The notes beneath the pieces were generated by a model, which was not told the origin of the DNA, did not search any database, and worked only from the letters and a program-made list of their open reading frames with translations. From contig PTJZ01000002.1 in NCBI GenBank assembly GCA_002937455.1, forward strand, positions 310,001 to 374,000: 64,000 nucleotides of DNA, written 5' to 3'. The stretch is from Alphaproteobacteria bacterium MarineAlpha11_Bin1 (GTDB lineage Bacteria > Pseudomonadota > Alphaproteobacteria > MPNO01 > UBA830). This document shows, in pieces, positions 7,345 through 15,208 of this stretch (the stretch's first letter is position 1; each line of letters opens with the position of its first letter). The position numbers were made by a program, and so were the translations under genes.

Positions 7345-9582
7345 ATGACACGACTATTAAAATTTGTTCCCTTCGTTGCCCTATTACTGGCTGTTATTAT
7401 CAGGGTTATAGACCCCGCTCCCATCCAGCAACTCCGTCTTAGCGGCTTCGATCAATTCCAAAAAATAAAACCTAGAGAATATCAAAACCTTCCAGTTCGC
7501 ATAGTCGACATCGATGAAAAAAGTCTCGAGACTCTTGGCCAATGGCCTTGGCCCAGAACAGTTTTAGCAGATTTGCTAGGAAAGCTCGCAAACGCTGGTG
7601 CCGCCACCGTCGCTTTCGATGTTCTATTTGCTGAGCCAGACCGAACTTCGCCAAAAAGAATAATTGACCAATGGCAACGCTTTGTAAGTTCAAAACAAAA
7701 AGAAAAATTATCTGATCTTGCGTCGAAGTTACCCGATCACGACGAGGTGCTCGCATCGCGTCTTAATCGATTACCAACCGTTTTGGGTGTGATGTTCGAC
7801 AATAGCGGCGTCATTCCCAAAATGGCAAAACCAAAGTGGAGCTATGGCAAACAAGGTGATGATCCAAGGCCATTCCTCCCGACTTATTCTGGAGCAATCA
7901 CAGCTCTCGGCGTCTTAGGTGCAAAAACTTCTGGTTTAGGAAGCATAAATAGTAGTCTCGATAATGACGGCATTATTCGACGCGTTCCTTTACTTCTGAG
8001 ACTCAAAGCAAATCGTAGCTTCTCCGCTGAGGTCTTCCCGAGCCTCTCGGTAGAAGCCTTAAGGGTGGCCCAGAGGGCTTCGACCTACCTTTTACGATCC
8101 TCTGGTGCAAGCGGAGACCAAAGTTTCGGCGAAAATACGGGCCTACAAAAGATTAGAGTTGGGCGAGTAACCGTGCCGACCACAGGCAGCGGGCAGATTT
8201 GGCTTCATGACACCGGCCATGTTCCCGCCCGATATCTCTCGGCCGTTGACGTCATTAAATCCCAATTTCCCGTTTCAAAGGTTAGGGGCCACATCATTCT
8301 CGTTGGCACCAGCGCCGCCGGATTAAAAGATATTAGAGCTACTCCTCTCTCACCCGCCATTGCGGGGGTCGAGGTACACGCGATGGCCCTTGAACAAATG
8401 ATGCTTGGTAGTCACTTACAACGGCCTAGCTGGATACCGGGCGCTGAGCTTTTCTGGATAATTTTCCTAGGGACAATTCTCTCGATATTGATACCGCGGT
8501 GGGGTGCTCTGTGGTGTGCATTGATTGCCGTTGGAGGGCTATCAGTCGCTTTGGTTGGCTCTTGGGCGGCTTATGCGAATTGGTCCCTTCTGGTCGATCC
8601 GATATATCCCGCGCTCGTTATAATTTTATTGTATCTCACCGGATCATTTGTTGCGTTTATAAGAACAGAATCAGAAAAGAAATACGTCAGAGGTGCATTC
8701 AGCAGGTACCTCTCGCCAGATCTTGTAGAAAAACTCGCGGATGAACCGGACCTCCTGCAACTTGGTGGTGAAACAAAAGAAATGACGATCATGTTCTCGG
8801 ATATCCGGGGTTTTACACAAATTTCAGAAAGTATGAACGCATCAGAATTAACGTCTTTCATAAATGAATACCTTACTCCAATGACAGACATCATTCTTAA
8901 GCATCAGGGTACTATCGATAAGTATATGGGCGATGCGATAATGGCATTTTGGAATGCGCCTCTCGACAATCCCAAACATCGAGAGGAAGCGTCGAGAGCC
9001 GCACTTTCGATGATGCGTGGTTTAGAAGAATTTAATCAGAATTTAGAAACCTTGACCACGCAAGATGGTAGAAAACGACTTCCGATATCTATCGGCATAG
9101 GCATAAACACAGGTTTCTGTTGCGTAGGGAACATGGGTTCCGATCAAAGGTTTGACTACTCGGTACTTGGAGACACAGCTAATGTTGCGTCACGTCTGGA
9201 GGGCCAATCCAAAACGTATGGTGTGCCGATAGTTGTCGGCCAAGAGACCGTCAATACTCTTCCCGATTTCGCATGGCTTGAGCTCGACCTCATTAGAGTA
9301 ATCGGTAAAAAAGAACCAGTTCGAATTTATGCACTAGTAGGCGATGAAACTGTAAAAGGAGAGAGTTGGTTTTCAACCGCCGCCATACTTCAAAATAATT
9401 TTATAAATCAGTACCGAGATCAAGACTGGGATAACGCGATGAATTCTTTGGCGTTGATAGAAAATATTGATAGCTACGATTTTTCGGTTTTGTCTTCGCT
9501 CTTTAGGGATCGGATTAATGAATACAAGGAAAATGGATTGGAGTCAGATTGGGATGGTGTTTATTCCGCAACATCAAAATGA
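7345..9582 (+). CDS. CHASE2-domain class III adenylate cyclase
   Basis: A protein of about 745 residues. An N-terminal membrane segment is followed by a periplasmic CHASE2 sensor (about 25-340; VRIVDIDEKSL, WPWPR and FDVLFAEPDR are typical), then three closely spaced membrane helices (about 365-435), then a class III cyclase domain (about 475-660). Metal-binding aspartates are in FSDIRGFT and YMGDAIM. The purine-contact lysine is in DKYMGD, and the transition-state Asn and Arg are in GDTANVASRLE. The second purine-contact position is Ser (DYSVLGD), where class IIIa enzymes have Asp and class IIIb enzymes Thr, so a IIIb-like adenylate cyclase is favoured. It makes cAMP from ATP in response to an unknown extracytoplasmic signal. 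A TTG three bases upstream could also serve as start. A cyclic-nucleotide-binding redox protein lies 5 kb away. Confidence 0.88.
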   Translation: MTRLLKFVPFVALLLAVIIRVIDPAPIQQLRLSGFDQFQKIKPREYQNLPVRIVDIDEKSLETLGQWPWPRTVLADLLGKLANAGAATVAFDVLFAEPDRTSPKRIIDQWQRFVSSKQKEKLSDLASKLPDHDEVLASRLNRLPTVLGVMFDNSGVIPKMAKPKWSYGKQGDDPRPFLPTYSGAITALGVLGAKTSGLGSINSSLDNDGIIRRVPLLLRLKANRSFSAEVFPSLSVEALRVAQRASTYLLRSSGASGDQSFGENTGLQKIRVGRVTVPTTGSGQIWLHDTGHVPARYLSAVDVIKSQFPVSKVRGHIILVGTSAAGLKDIRATPLSPAIAGVEVHAMALEQMMLGSHLQRPSWIPGAELFWIIFLGTILSILIPRWGALWCALIAVGGLSVALVGSWAAYANWSLLVDPIYPALVIILLYLTGSFVAFIRTESEKKYVRGAFSRYLSPDLVEKLADEPDLLQLGGETKEMTIMFSDIRGFTQISESMNASELTSFINEYLTPMTDIILKHQGTIDKYMGDAIMAFWNAPLDNPKHREEASRAALSMMRGLEEFNQNLETLTTQDGRKRLPISIGIGINTGFCCVGNMGSDQRFDYSVLGDTANVASRLEGQSKTYGVPIVVGQETVNTLPDFAWLELDLIRVIGKKEPVRIYALVGDETVKGESWFSTAAILQNNFINQYRDQDWDNAMNSLALIENIDSYDFSVLSSLFRDRINEYKENGLESDWDGVYSATSK

Positions 9583-9984
9583 ATTCATATTAAGCCTTGC
9601 CTAGACTGCCGAACAAAAATACATCCCGAATTTTTACGGCGATTTAGTCCAAATAATGACGACCCTTTGGTCAATCTATTTGATTAGAATTACCTTTGAT
9701 TTTTCTGTTATAGGTTTTTATATCTAAAATATATTTTTACTTATTTAAGATAAATTCCTTAAATAAATATAAATACAAATATCAAAAATAATTATATTTA
9801 TATGTTGGATTCTGTATTTTTCTCGCGGACTGATTACTTATATACGAAACAGTCTTTCCGTAGGTAAATTGTAAAATTCATTATTACATATTTAAAATTA
9901 ACAAATATATTGATAATTGCAAATTTATATAAGGACGTTTAGATTTACAAATTGTTTTTCAACAATTGGTACTGAAGGTAATTT
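9583..9984. other. AT-rich intergenic island
   Basis: About 400 bases without a gene. The part from roughly 9680 to 9960 is visibly far more AT-rich than any flanking DNA, with many A/T runs. It leads into a small unknown gene. It probably carries that gene's promoter and may be recognised by an AT-preferring nucleoid protein. No transposase or attachment site is seen. Confidence 0.5.
9950..9967 (+). repeat. Perfect 7-bp hairpin before the 91-residue gene
   Basis: AATTGTT (9950-9956) and AACAATT (9961-9967) form a perfect stem with a four-base loop, ending seven bases before the GAAGG ribosome binding site of the gene at 9985. It could be an operator half-site pair or a leader hairpin that modulates translation. 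Low sequence complexity here makes chance possible. Confidence 0.35.
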
Positions 9985-10260
9985 ATGAAGATTAATGAAG
10001 AGGATCTAACCCGTGGTCAGATTCGCAAACTTAATGCTTTACGCAAAAGCCTCGGTGAAAAGATTGCTGATGAAGCATTTGAAAAATGGCTTTCCCAGCA
10101 TAACCTGAATTTAGAGTCTACAGATCCTGTTGCAGAAAAAATCTCTAATGCACTTGAGGTCTTTCGTAACGATAAGAGTTTCAAACTCGGTAATAAGGGC
10201 TATATCATCAAGCGGAGTAAAGGTCGGGGTGCGTCCGGCTTTGTAGTAAAAAGAGTATAA
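9985..10260 (+). CDS. Small basic protein of unknown function
   Basis: A 91-residue protein I do not recognise. The first 60 residues look helical and are lysine- and glutamate-rich; the last 25 are strongly basic with glycine (KLGNKGYIIKRSKGRGASGFVVKRV-like composition), suggesting nucleic-acid contact. There is no signal peptide or membrane segment. A GAAGG ribosome binding site precedes the ATG at good spacing, and codon structure is clean, so I take it as real. It is isolated, preceded by an AT-rich island with a hairpin and followed by a structured inverted repeat. DNA- or RNA-binding is an inference from composition only. Confidence 0.65.
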   Translation: MKINEEDLTRGQIRKLNALRKSLGEKIADEAFEKWLSQHNLNLESTDPVAEKISNALEVFRNDKSFKLGNKGYIIKRSKGRGASGFVVKRV

Positions 10261-10279
10261 ATCGCAGTCTCAGATAGAT

Positions 10280-10329
10280 AATAACTGGTTTGTGAACTCG
10301 ACACAAAGACTCTGATACTACCAGTTATT
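10280..10329. repeat. Nested inverted repeat after the 91-residue gene
   Basis: AATAACTGGT (10280-10289) and ACCAGTTATT (10320-10329) are perfect reverse complements. Inside them TTTGTG (10289-10294) and CACAAA (10302-10307) form a second stem sharing one base with the outer arm. No T-run follows, so it is not a standard terminator. It could stabilise the 3' end of the upstream transcript or be a binding site ahead of the SDR gene. Confidence 0.45.
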
Positions 10330-10542
10330 CAATCTCCATTCACCGAATGTGATGCGGCGTCTCAACGACCAAGGGGTATAATTTGATCGGGTTCCTTAGC
10401 AGTCGTAGAAGGACTATCTATTTTATAACTTTTTTTACTTAAGAACATAAGTGTTTCACGACTTGATATACTTACTTCATTCTCGTCAGGAGGTTCTTAG
10501 CTAATTAATCCTTCAGTAGGACTTGCGGCGTTGGAGCGCGTA

Positions 10543-11397
10543 ATGAAAATCATTCCGAACGAAAATACCATTTCTAAAAGCCGGGTTTCCGGCAAAGTCG
10601 CTATTGTCGCCGGCGCTGGGGCCGTTGGTAATGGCTGGGGAAATGGTAAAGCCGCCGCTTTTGTTTATGCCAAAGAGGGGGCCAAGGTACTATGTGTGGA
10701 TAATCGACTTTCGGCTGCGGAAGAGACAGTGGACCGTATCAAGGAAATTGGTGGCGAGGCTCTGGCGTGGGAAGCAGATGTGTCTGAAGAGGAACAGGTT
10801 GCAACATTAGTCGATTTTTGTGTGGATAATTGGGGAACGGTGGACATACTTCACAATAACATAGGTGGACAAGGAACCGGTCGACGACTCGACACAATCA
10901 CCATTAACGACTGGAACGAAACCTTCGCCCGAAACATGACCACTACCATGTTAACTTGCCGCGCAACGGTGCCCGTGATGGAGAAAAATGGCGGCGGTGC
11001 AATCGTTAACATCTCTTCTATTGCTGGTATCAGGCACCTCAACGTACCTACCGCCGTCTATTCTATGACTAAGGGCGCGATGATCCAATTTACTCAAAAT
11101 ATTGCCCTTCAGTATGCTGGTGCAAATATCCGCGCCAACTGTGTGCTGCCCGGTTATATTGATACGCCGTTTATCCAGAGAATCGTCGCCGGCCGGCCAG
11201 CATACGAACACAAGGGTTTTGACACTGCCGACGAATATCGGGCTGCCCGCGACGCAATAATTCCATCTGGTAGAATGGGGACCGGTTTTGATGTAGCCTA
11301 TGCATCACTGTTTTTGGCGTCTGACGAAGCAAGCCATATAACCGGAACCCATTTGGTAGTGGATGGCGGCGTCACCGCGACCGCTCCCGGAGTTTGA
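10543..11397 (+). CDS. Short-chain dehydrogenase/reductase (SDR)
   Basis: A 284-residue classical SDR. It has a glycine-rich cofactor loop near residue 24 (AGAGAVGNGWG), an NNIGG motif, the catalytic serine in NISSIAG and the YSMTK active-site Tyr/Lys, and ends with a typical DGG V motif. It oxidises or reduces an alcohol or ketone with NAD(P). The ATG at 10543 follows GGAG at good spacing; an in-frame TTG at 10531 is rejected for lack of a site. It stands alone, before a minus-strand phosphoribosyltransferase gene, but its neighbours downstream are aromatic-catabolism genes, so oxidation of a diol or hydroxyacid intermediate is plausible. Substrate unknown. Confidence 0.85.
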   Translation: MKIIPNENTISKSRVSGKVAIVAGAGAVGNGWGNGKAAAFVYAKEGAKVLCVDNRLSAAEETVDRIKEIGGEALAWEADVSEEEQVATLVDFCVDNWGTVDILHNNIGGQGTGRRLDTITINDWNETFARNMTTTMLTCRATVPVMEKNGGGAIVNISSIAGIRHLNVPTAVYSMTKGAMIQFTQNIALQYAGANIRANCVLPGYIDTPFIQRIVAGRPAYEHKGFDTADEYRAARDAIIPSGRMGTGFDVAYASLFLASDEASHITGTHLVVDGGVTATAPGV

Positions 11398-11483
11398 ACC
11401 AATCATTCTATCACGGGCGGCTTATTGCAAAAATTCCCAACGGCAATAGGTAAAAGCGAAAGCTGAATTACCAGTTGCCTTAA

Positions 11484-11975
11484 TCATCTCTCCTTTGTCG
11501 GCATATTTGCGATGGGCTCCACGAAACGGAGTTCAGTATCCCAGGGAAAAAATATCCAGGTGTCCTGGCTAACTTCCGTTATGAAACTATCGACCAGTGG
11601 GCGTCCTTCCGGTTTGGCATATACAGTGGCAAAATGTGCGTTGGGCAGCATCTCCCTGACGATTCTAGCCGTTTTTCCTGTATCTACTAAATCATCAACG
11701 ATCAGCATTCCCTCCCCGTCATTTTCATCCGAGACAGGCTTCAGCACCTCCAGATCACCCTGTTCTTGGTGATCATATGATGAGACACAAATTGTATCGA
11801 TTAGACGAACTTCTAGTTCTCGCGCAACTATTGCCGCAGGTACCAATCCCCCCCTCGTAACGGCAATCACTGAGCGCCAAGGGCTTCCCTCTGCCAATCG
11901 CCAAGCCAGAGCCTTGGCATCACGGTGAATTTGATCCCATGATACTGGAAATGCCTTTTGAAATTGATCGACCAT
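11484..11975 (-). CDS. gpt: Xanthine-guanine phosphoribosyltransferase
   Basis: A 163-residue purine salvage enzyme that transfers phosphoribose from PRPP to guanine, xanthine or hypoxanthine. It closely matches the E. coli Gpt pattern: [18 protein letters not shown], the ISSYDH-like segment, the PRPP loop [23 protein letters not shown] and DTWIFFPWD. The start at 11975 is chosen because AGGGGA precedes it and it matches family length; the frame is open further to 12044. The gene is monocistronic and divergent from the DUF2461 gene. A housekeeping function is expected. Confidence 0.92.
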   Translation of the reverse strand: MVDQFQKAFPVSWDQIHRDAKALAWRLAEGSPWRSVIAVTRGGLVPAAIVARELEVRLIDTICVSSYDHQEQGDLEVLKPVSDENDGEGMLIVDDLVDTGKTARIVREMLPNAHFATVYAKPEGRPLVDSFITEVSQDTWIFFPWDTELRFVEPIANMPTKER

Positions 11976-12085
11976 AAATTCCCCTGAAGCATTTTGTAAT
12001 TTGTTAACCAATAAATCGACTAGGTAAATGGCGCAACTTTGCACTTACTGTTTTGATCTTAAGTCCGATCCATTAGGCTAATGCG

Positions 12086-12844
12086 ATGAGACAGAAACTG
12101 AAATTTCCAGAAGATATACGTCCAGATTTTTCAGGTTTCTCGCCGGAAGCGTTCAAATTTCTACATGACTTAAAAAAAAATAACGACCGCAAATGGTTCA
12201 AAGCCCATAAAAATAAATATGAGACGGAAGTTAAATTCTCGATGGAATGCCTTTTGGGCGAGTTTACTTCTGACCGCCGTCCGGACAACTTCCCGCTTCG
12301 AGGGAATCCTATACAGGGGATGTTCCGGATATATCGAGACGTTCGGTTTTCGAAAGATAAGAAACCATACAAAACACACTGTGGCGCCATACTGACGCGA
12401 TCCGGCAACAAAGGTGACCAGGGAATTATTTATATACATATTGAGCCGAGAATGAGTTTCTTGTCTGCGGGGTTTTATTCACCAGACAAAGACTTTCTCC
12501 GTGCTTGGCGGACACGAATGGCTTCAGATCCGCAAGGGTTCTTGACTCTGATAAAACCCTTTGTAAACCCGGACACCAAGTACTTCTTGCGTCACAGAGG
12601 CACCCTAAAGACTATGCCGCGCGGCTTTCGGGAATACGCTAATAACCCCGTATCAGACTATATGAAATGGAAGCACTTTCTTATAGGATTCCAAGTCACC
12701 GATAAGGAGGCGCAAAGCCGGAAATTAGTCGATCTTGTGATCGAGCTTGCAGACAATGCGTTACCTTTTCTCACCTACGGGTGGCAAATTTTGGAAACTG
12801 CCTATAACGATGATCCGCGACGACACATTCGGAAGAAAGTATAA
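12086..12844 (+). CDS. DUF2461 family protein
   Basis: A 252-residue protein of the DUF2461 family (TIGR02453), recognised by the opening FSGFSPEAFKFLHDLKKNNDRKWF and the central DVRFSKDKKPYKTH. Family members are cytosolic and widespread in bacteria, with no established function. It starts about 110 bases from the divergent gpt gene and ends 18 bases before the ring-cleavage dioxygenase gene, so it could be read with the catabolic operon, although its family distribution suggests an unrelated job. Confidence 0.85.
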   Translation: MRQKLKFPEDIRPDFSGFSPEAFKFLHDLKKNNDRKWFKAHKNKYETEVKFSMECLLGEFTSDRRPDNFPLRGNPIQGMFRIYRDVRFSKDKKPYKTHCGAILTRSGNKGDQGIIYIHIEPRMSFLSAGFYSPDKDFLRAWRTRMASDPQGFLTLIKPFVNPDTKYFLRHRGTLKTMPRGFREYANNPVSDYMKWKHFLIGFQVTDKEAQSRKLVDLVIELADNALPFLTYGWQILETAYNDDPRRHIRKKV

Positions 12845-12862
12845 AAAGAGAGAAATTCTGTA

Positions 12863-13921
12863 ATGGTTATAGAGTTAGGTACAATTGGTGGTGTGTGCAT
12901 GGCTCATGCGCCCCAATTCCTCACGCTGCCGCAAACAGAAGATTTAGAAACTGTAAAACGCATCCGGTCTCTCGCCACCGAAAACGGCAGGCGTTTGAAA
13001 GAGTTAAAACCAGATCTCGCGATTGTGATCGCCAACGATCATGCTAACCAGTTCCTACTAAAATGTGTTTCTTCCTTCGTATTCCACCGTGGCGAAATAG
13101 CCAAGGGACATTTCGCTGGTAGTGACTTTGCCTATGAAGTCTCTAGCGCAACCTCGACCGCCTTGCTCCGTTGTCTTCAAGAAGAGAAATTCGATCCAGC
13201 GTTCACCAGTACAGCAGCGCTCGATTATGCCTTCGGAATTCCCCTGACCTTTCTAGAAATCGATCTCCCGATAATACCTATATATGTAAATGCCTACGTA
13301 CCTCCCCAGCCCAGTATGGAACGGTGTTACCATTTCGGTCAGGCCATAGACCGAGGGTTAAAAGCACTAGGTATTCGGGCTATCGTCATTGCCAGTGGTG
13401 GTTTGTCTCATTTTCCGGGCACTAGCCGGTATGCCAAACCAGCTACAGATTTTGATCTGAAGCTTATCCGCGAACTAAGTTCAGGAAACCTTCGGTGGCT
13501 CCTTTCCTTGGATGAAAAGATGCTTGACGAAACCGGCAACATCGAACTGCGCTGCTGGTCAGTCGCCGCTGGAATGCTTGGCGAACGGTCGCCGGATGCC
13601 GTTTCGTTCGATCCGAGCTGGCATCACAATTACGCAACGTTTGCATGGTGGTCAGATTTTACCAGCGATACTTCGCCCCGACATTATCCGACGATAGCAC
13701 CAGAGCGTGTGGATCTCACCGACGCCCTTCACCAGATTGCTTACAACGAGGATGAACGCGAGAACTTCAAAACGGATCGCGTTTCCTTTGCACGGCAACG
13801 AGGGTTGCCGGCAGATGAAGCGGCAGCACTTATCGCTATGGACCATGAGGCATTTAAAAGGTTAGGAATCCATCCGTTCGTAACGTTCATGGCGGCGCTA
13901 CAGCTGGAGCGGAAGAGTTAA
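12863..13921 (+). CDS. Class III extradiol dioxygenase, LigB-LigA fusion
   Basis: A 352-residue fusion. Residues 1-275 are a LigB-type catalytic domain; residues about 285-350 are a LigA-like domain (GLPADEAAALIAMD, LGIHPFVTFMA). Iron-ligand candidates are H15 (CMAHAPQ), H60 (ANDHANQ) and a glutamate near 228 (GNIELRCWS); the second-sphere histidine is in SGGLSHFPG. The order, catalytic domain first, is that of gallate dioxygenases (DesB/GalA), though this protein is shorter. It opens a catechol-type ring with O2. It begins the catabolic run with FAD monooxygenase, molybdenum hydroxylase and enoyl-CoA hydratase. A second, unfused ligAB pair lies at 30.4 kb. Confidence 0.88.
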   Translation: MVIELGTIGGVCMAHAPQFLTLPQTEDLETVKRIRSLATENGRRLKELKPDLAIVIANDHANQFLLKCVSSFVFHRGEIAKGHFAGSDFAYEVSSATSTALLRCLQEEKFDPAFTSTAALDYAFGIPLTFLEIDLPIIPIYVNAYVPPQPSMERCYHFGQAIDRGLKALGIRAIVIASGGLSHFPGTSRYAKPATDFDLKLIRELSSGNLRWLLSLDEKMLDETGNIELRCWSVAAGMLGERSPDAVSFDPSWHHNYATFAWWSDFTSDTSPRHYPTIAPERVDLTDALHQIAYNEDERENFKTDRVSFARQRGLPADEAAALIAMDHEAFKRLGIHPFVTFMAALQLERKS

Positions 13922-13984
13922 GCTCGGTCGCTTGACCGGCCCATTGTCATGACTACAGTAGCCAGAGAAAAGGATAAATAATAT

Positions 13985-15208
13985 ATGGCACTAGGCCAGG
14001 GTGATAGGGTTGTTATCGTCGGCTGCGGTCCCGTCGGAATGGTACTTACCTTAGCATTCCATCGGCGCGGCATCCCGGTCACTTTGATCGAGCGTAATGA
14101 AGGCCCGATCGACGATCAGCGAGCCGCGGCTATTCAGCCATCTTCGCTGGAAATGCTGTCTGAGCTTGGTGTCAGCAATGAGATCCACCAAAAGGGTCTA
14201 ATTTCTCCGACATTTCATTACCGCGACCGCGTTTCCGGCGAACTCGTGGCCGAGTTCGATTTTTCACAAATCGCGGATTTGACAGAGTTTCCGCACGTCG
14301 TGCAATACGAACAGTTTAAGCTGGTGAAAACTATAATGAACGATATCGGCGAGACGCCCGATGTCAAATACCGTTTTTCTAGCAAAGTTGTAGGCTTGGA
14401 ACAGCAGGCAAATAATGTCGTCGTGTCAATTTTAAACCAAGACAATGAAACAGAAAAGATTACAACCCCTTGGCTGGTCGGTTGCGATGGTTTTAGCTCG
14501 GCTGTCCGCGAAGCAGCGTGTATAGAATTCAAGGGTTTTACCTATCCGGAGCGATTTGTAAAAATCGGTACCGATTTTGATTTTGAGGCTGCGGGCCAGG
14601 CCTTGTGCATTCGGAATTTTTTCTCGGATCCTGATGAGTGGTGTAACCTTTTTAAGGTCAATGGATACGGACCCCCCGGAATTTGGCGTACTGTATTCCC
14701 CACAGGGGTCGGTGAGACTGATGAAGAATGTCTCAGCCAGAAGGGAATTCAGAATCGCCTTCAGAAATTTTTCCCCAAAAACGGTGATTACAACATAATT
14801 TACGCTGGCCTCTACCATGTGCATCAGCGCGTAGTCGAAACTTTCCGAAAAGGGCGGGTGCTGGTCGCCGGTGACGCGGCGCATGTCAATAATCCGATTG
14901 GCGGCCTAGGTATGAACGGTGGTATCCACGACGCTGTTTCTTTGGCAGAAAAATTAAGCCGTGTAATCGATGGCGATAATGAGGGCTACCTTGACCTCTA
15001 CTCTCGTCAACGACATAAAGCGCAGATGGATGGCGTCCAAGCAATGTCTATCGCCAATAAAAAGCTCATGGAAGCAAAAGACCCGACCATTCGTGAACAA
15101 CAACTCCGCGAAGTACGGGCAACGGCGGAAGACCCAGACCGTTCACGCGCCTATTGCCTCAACGCCGCTCTATTCACTAGCCTCGAAAAAGCCGCCGCCG
15201 TTGAATGA
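13985..15208 (+). CDS. FAD-dependent aromatic-ring monooxygenase (PHBH fold)
   Basis: A 407-residue flavoprotein hydroxylase related to MhpA and p-hydroxybenzoate hydroxylase. Landmarks are the dinucleotide loop GCGPVG (13-18) with the acidic end LIER, the DG motif GCDGFSSAVREA, and the FAD ribityl motif VAGDAAHVNNPIGGLGMNGG. It inserts one oxygen into an aromatic substrate using NAD(P)H. The C-terminal thioredoxin-like domain of phenol hydroxylases is absent. Its stop overlaps the start of the molybdenum hydroxylase gene by 4 bases, so both are translationally coupled and probably act in series: a molybdenum hydroxylase with a flavin hydroxylase is a known scheme for N-heteroaromatics such as nicotinate. 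Substrate not determined. Confidence 0.87.
   Translation: MALGQGDRVVIVGCGPVGMVLTLAFHRRGIPVTLIERNEGPIDDQRAAAIQPSSLEMLSELGVSNEIHQKGLISPTFHYRDRVSGELVAEFDFSQIADLTEFPHVVQYEQFKLVKTIMNDIGETPDVKYRFSSKVVGLEQQANNVVVSILNQDNETEKITTPWLVGCDGFSSAVREAACIEFKGFTYPERFVKIGTDFDFEAAGQALCIRNFFSDPDEWCNLFKVNGYGPPGIWRTVFPTGVGETDEECLSQKGIQNRLQKFFPKNGDYNIIYAGLYHVHQRVVETFRKGRVLVAGDAAHVNNPIGGLGMNGGIHDAVSLAEKLSRVIDGDNEGYLDLYSRQRHKAQMDGVQAMSIANKKLMEAKDPTIREQQLREVRATAEDPDRSRAYCLNAALFTSLEKAAAVE

Noticed and set aside
10280..10329. Intrinsic terminator after the 91-residue gene
   Set aside because: The nested inverted repeat is not followed by a T-run; listed as a repeat instead.
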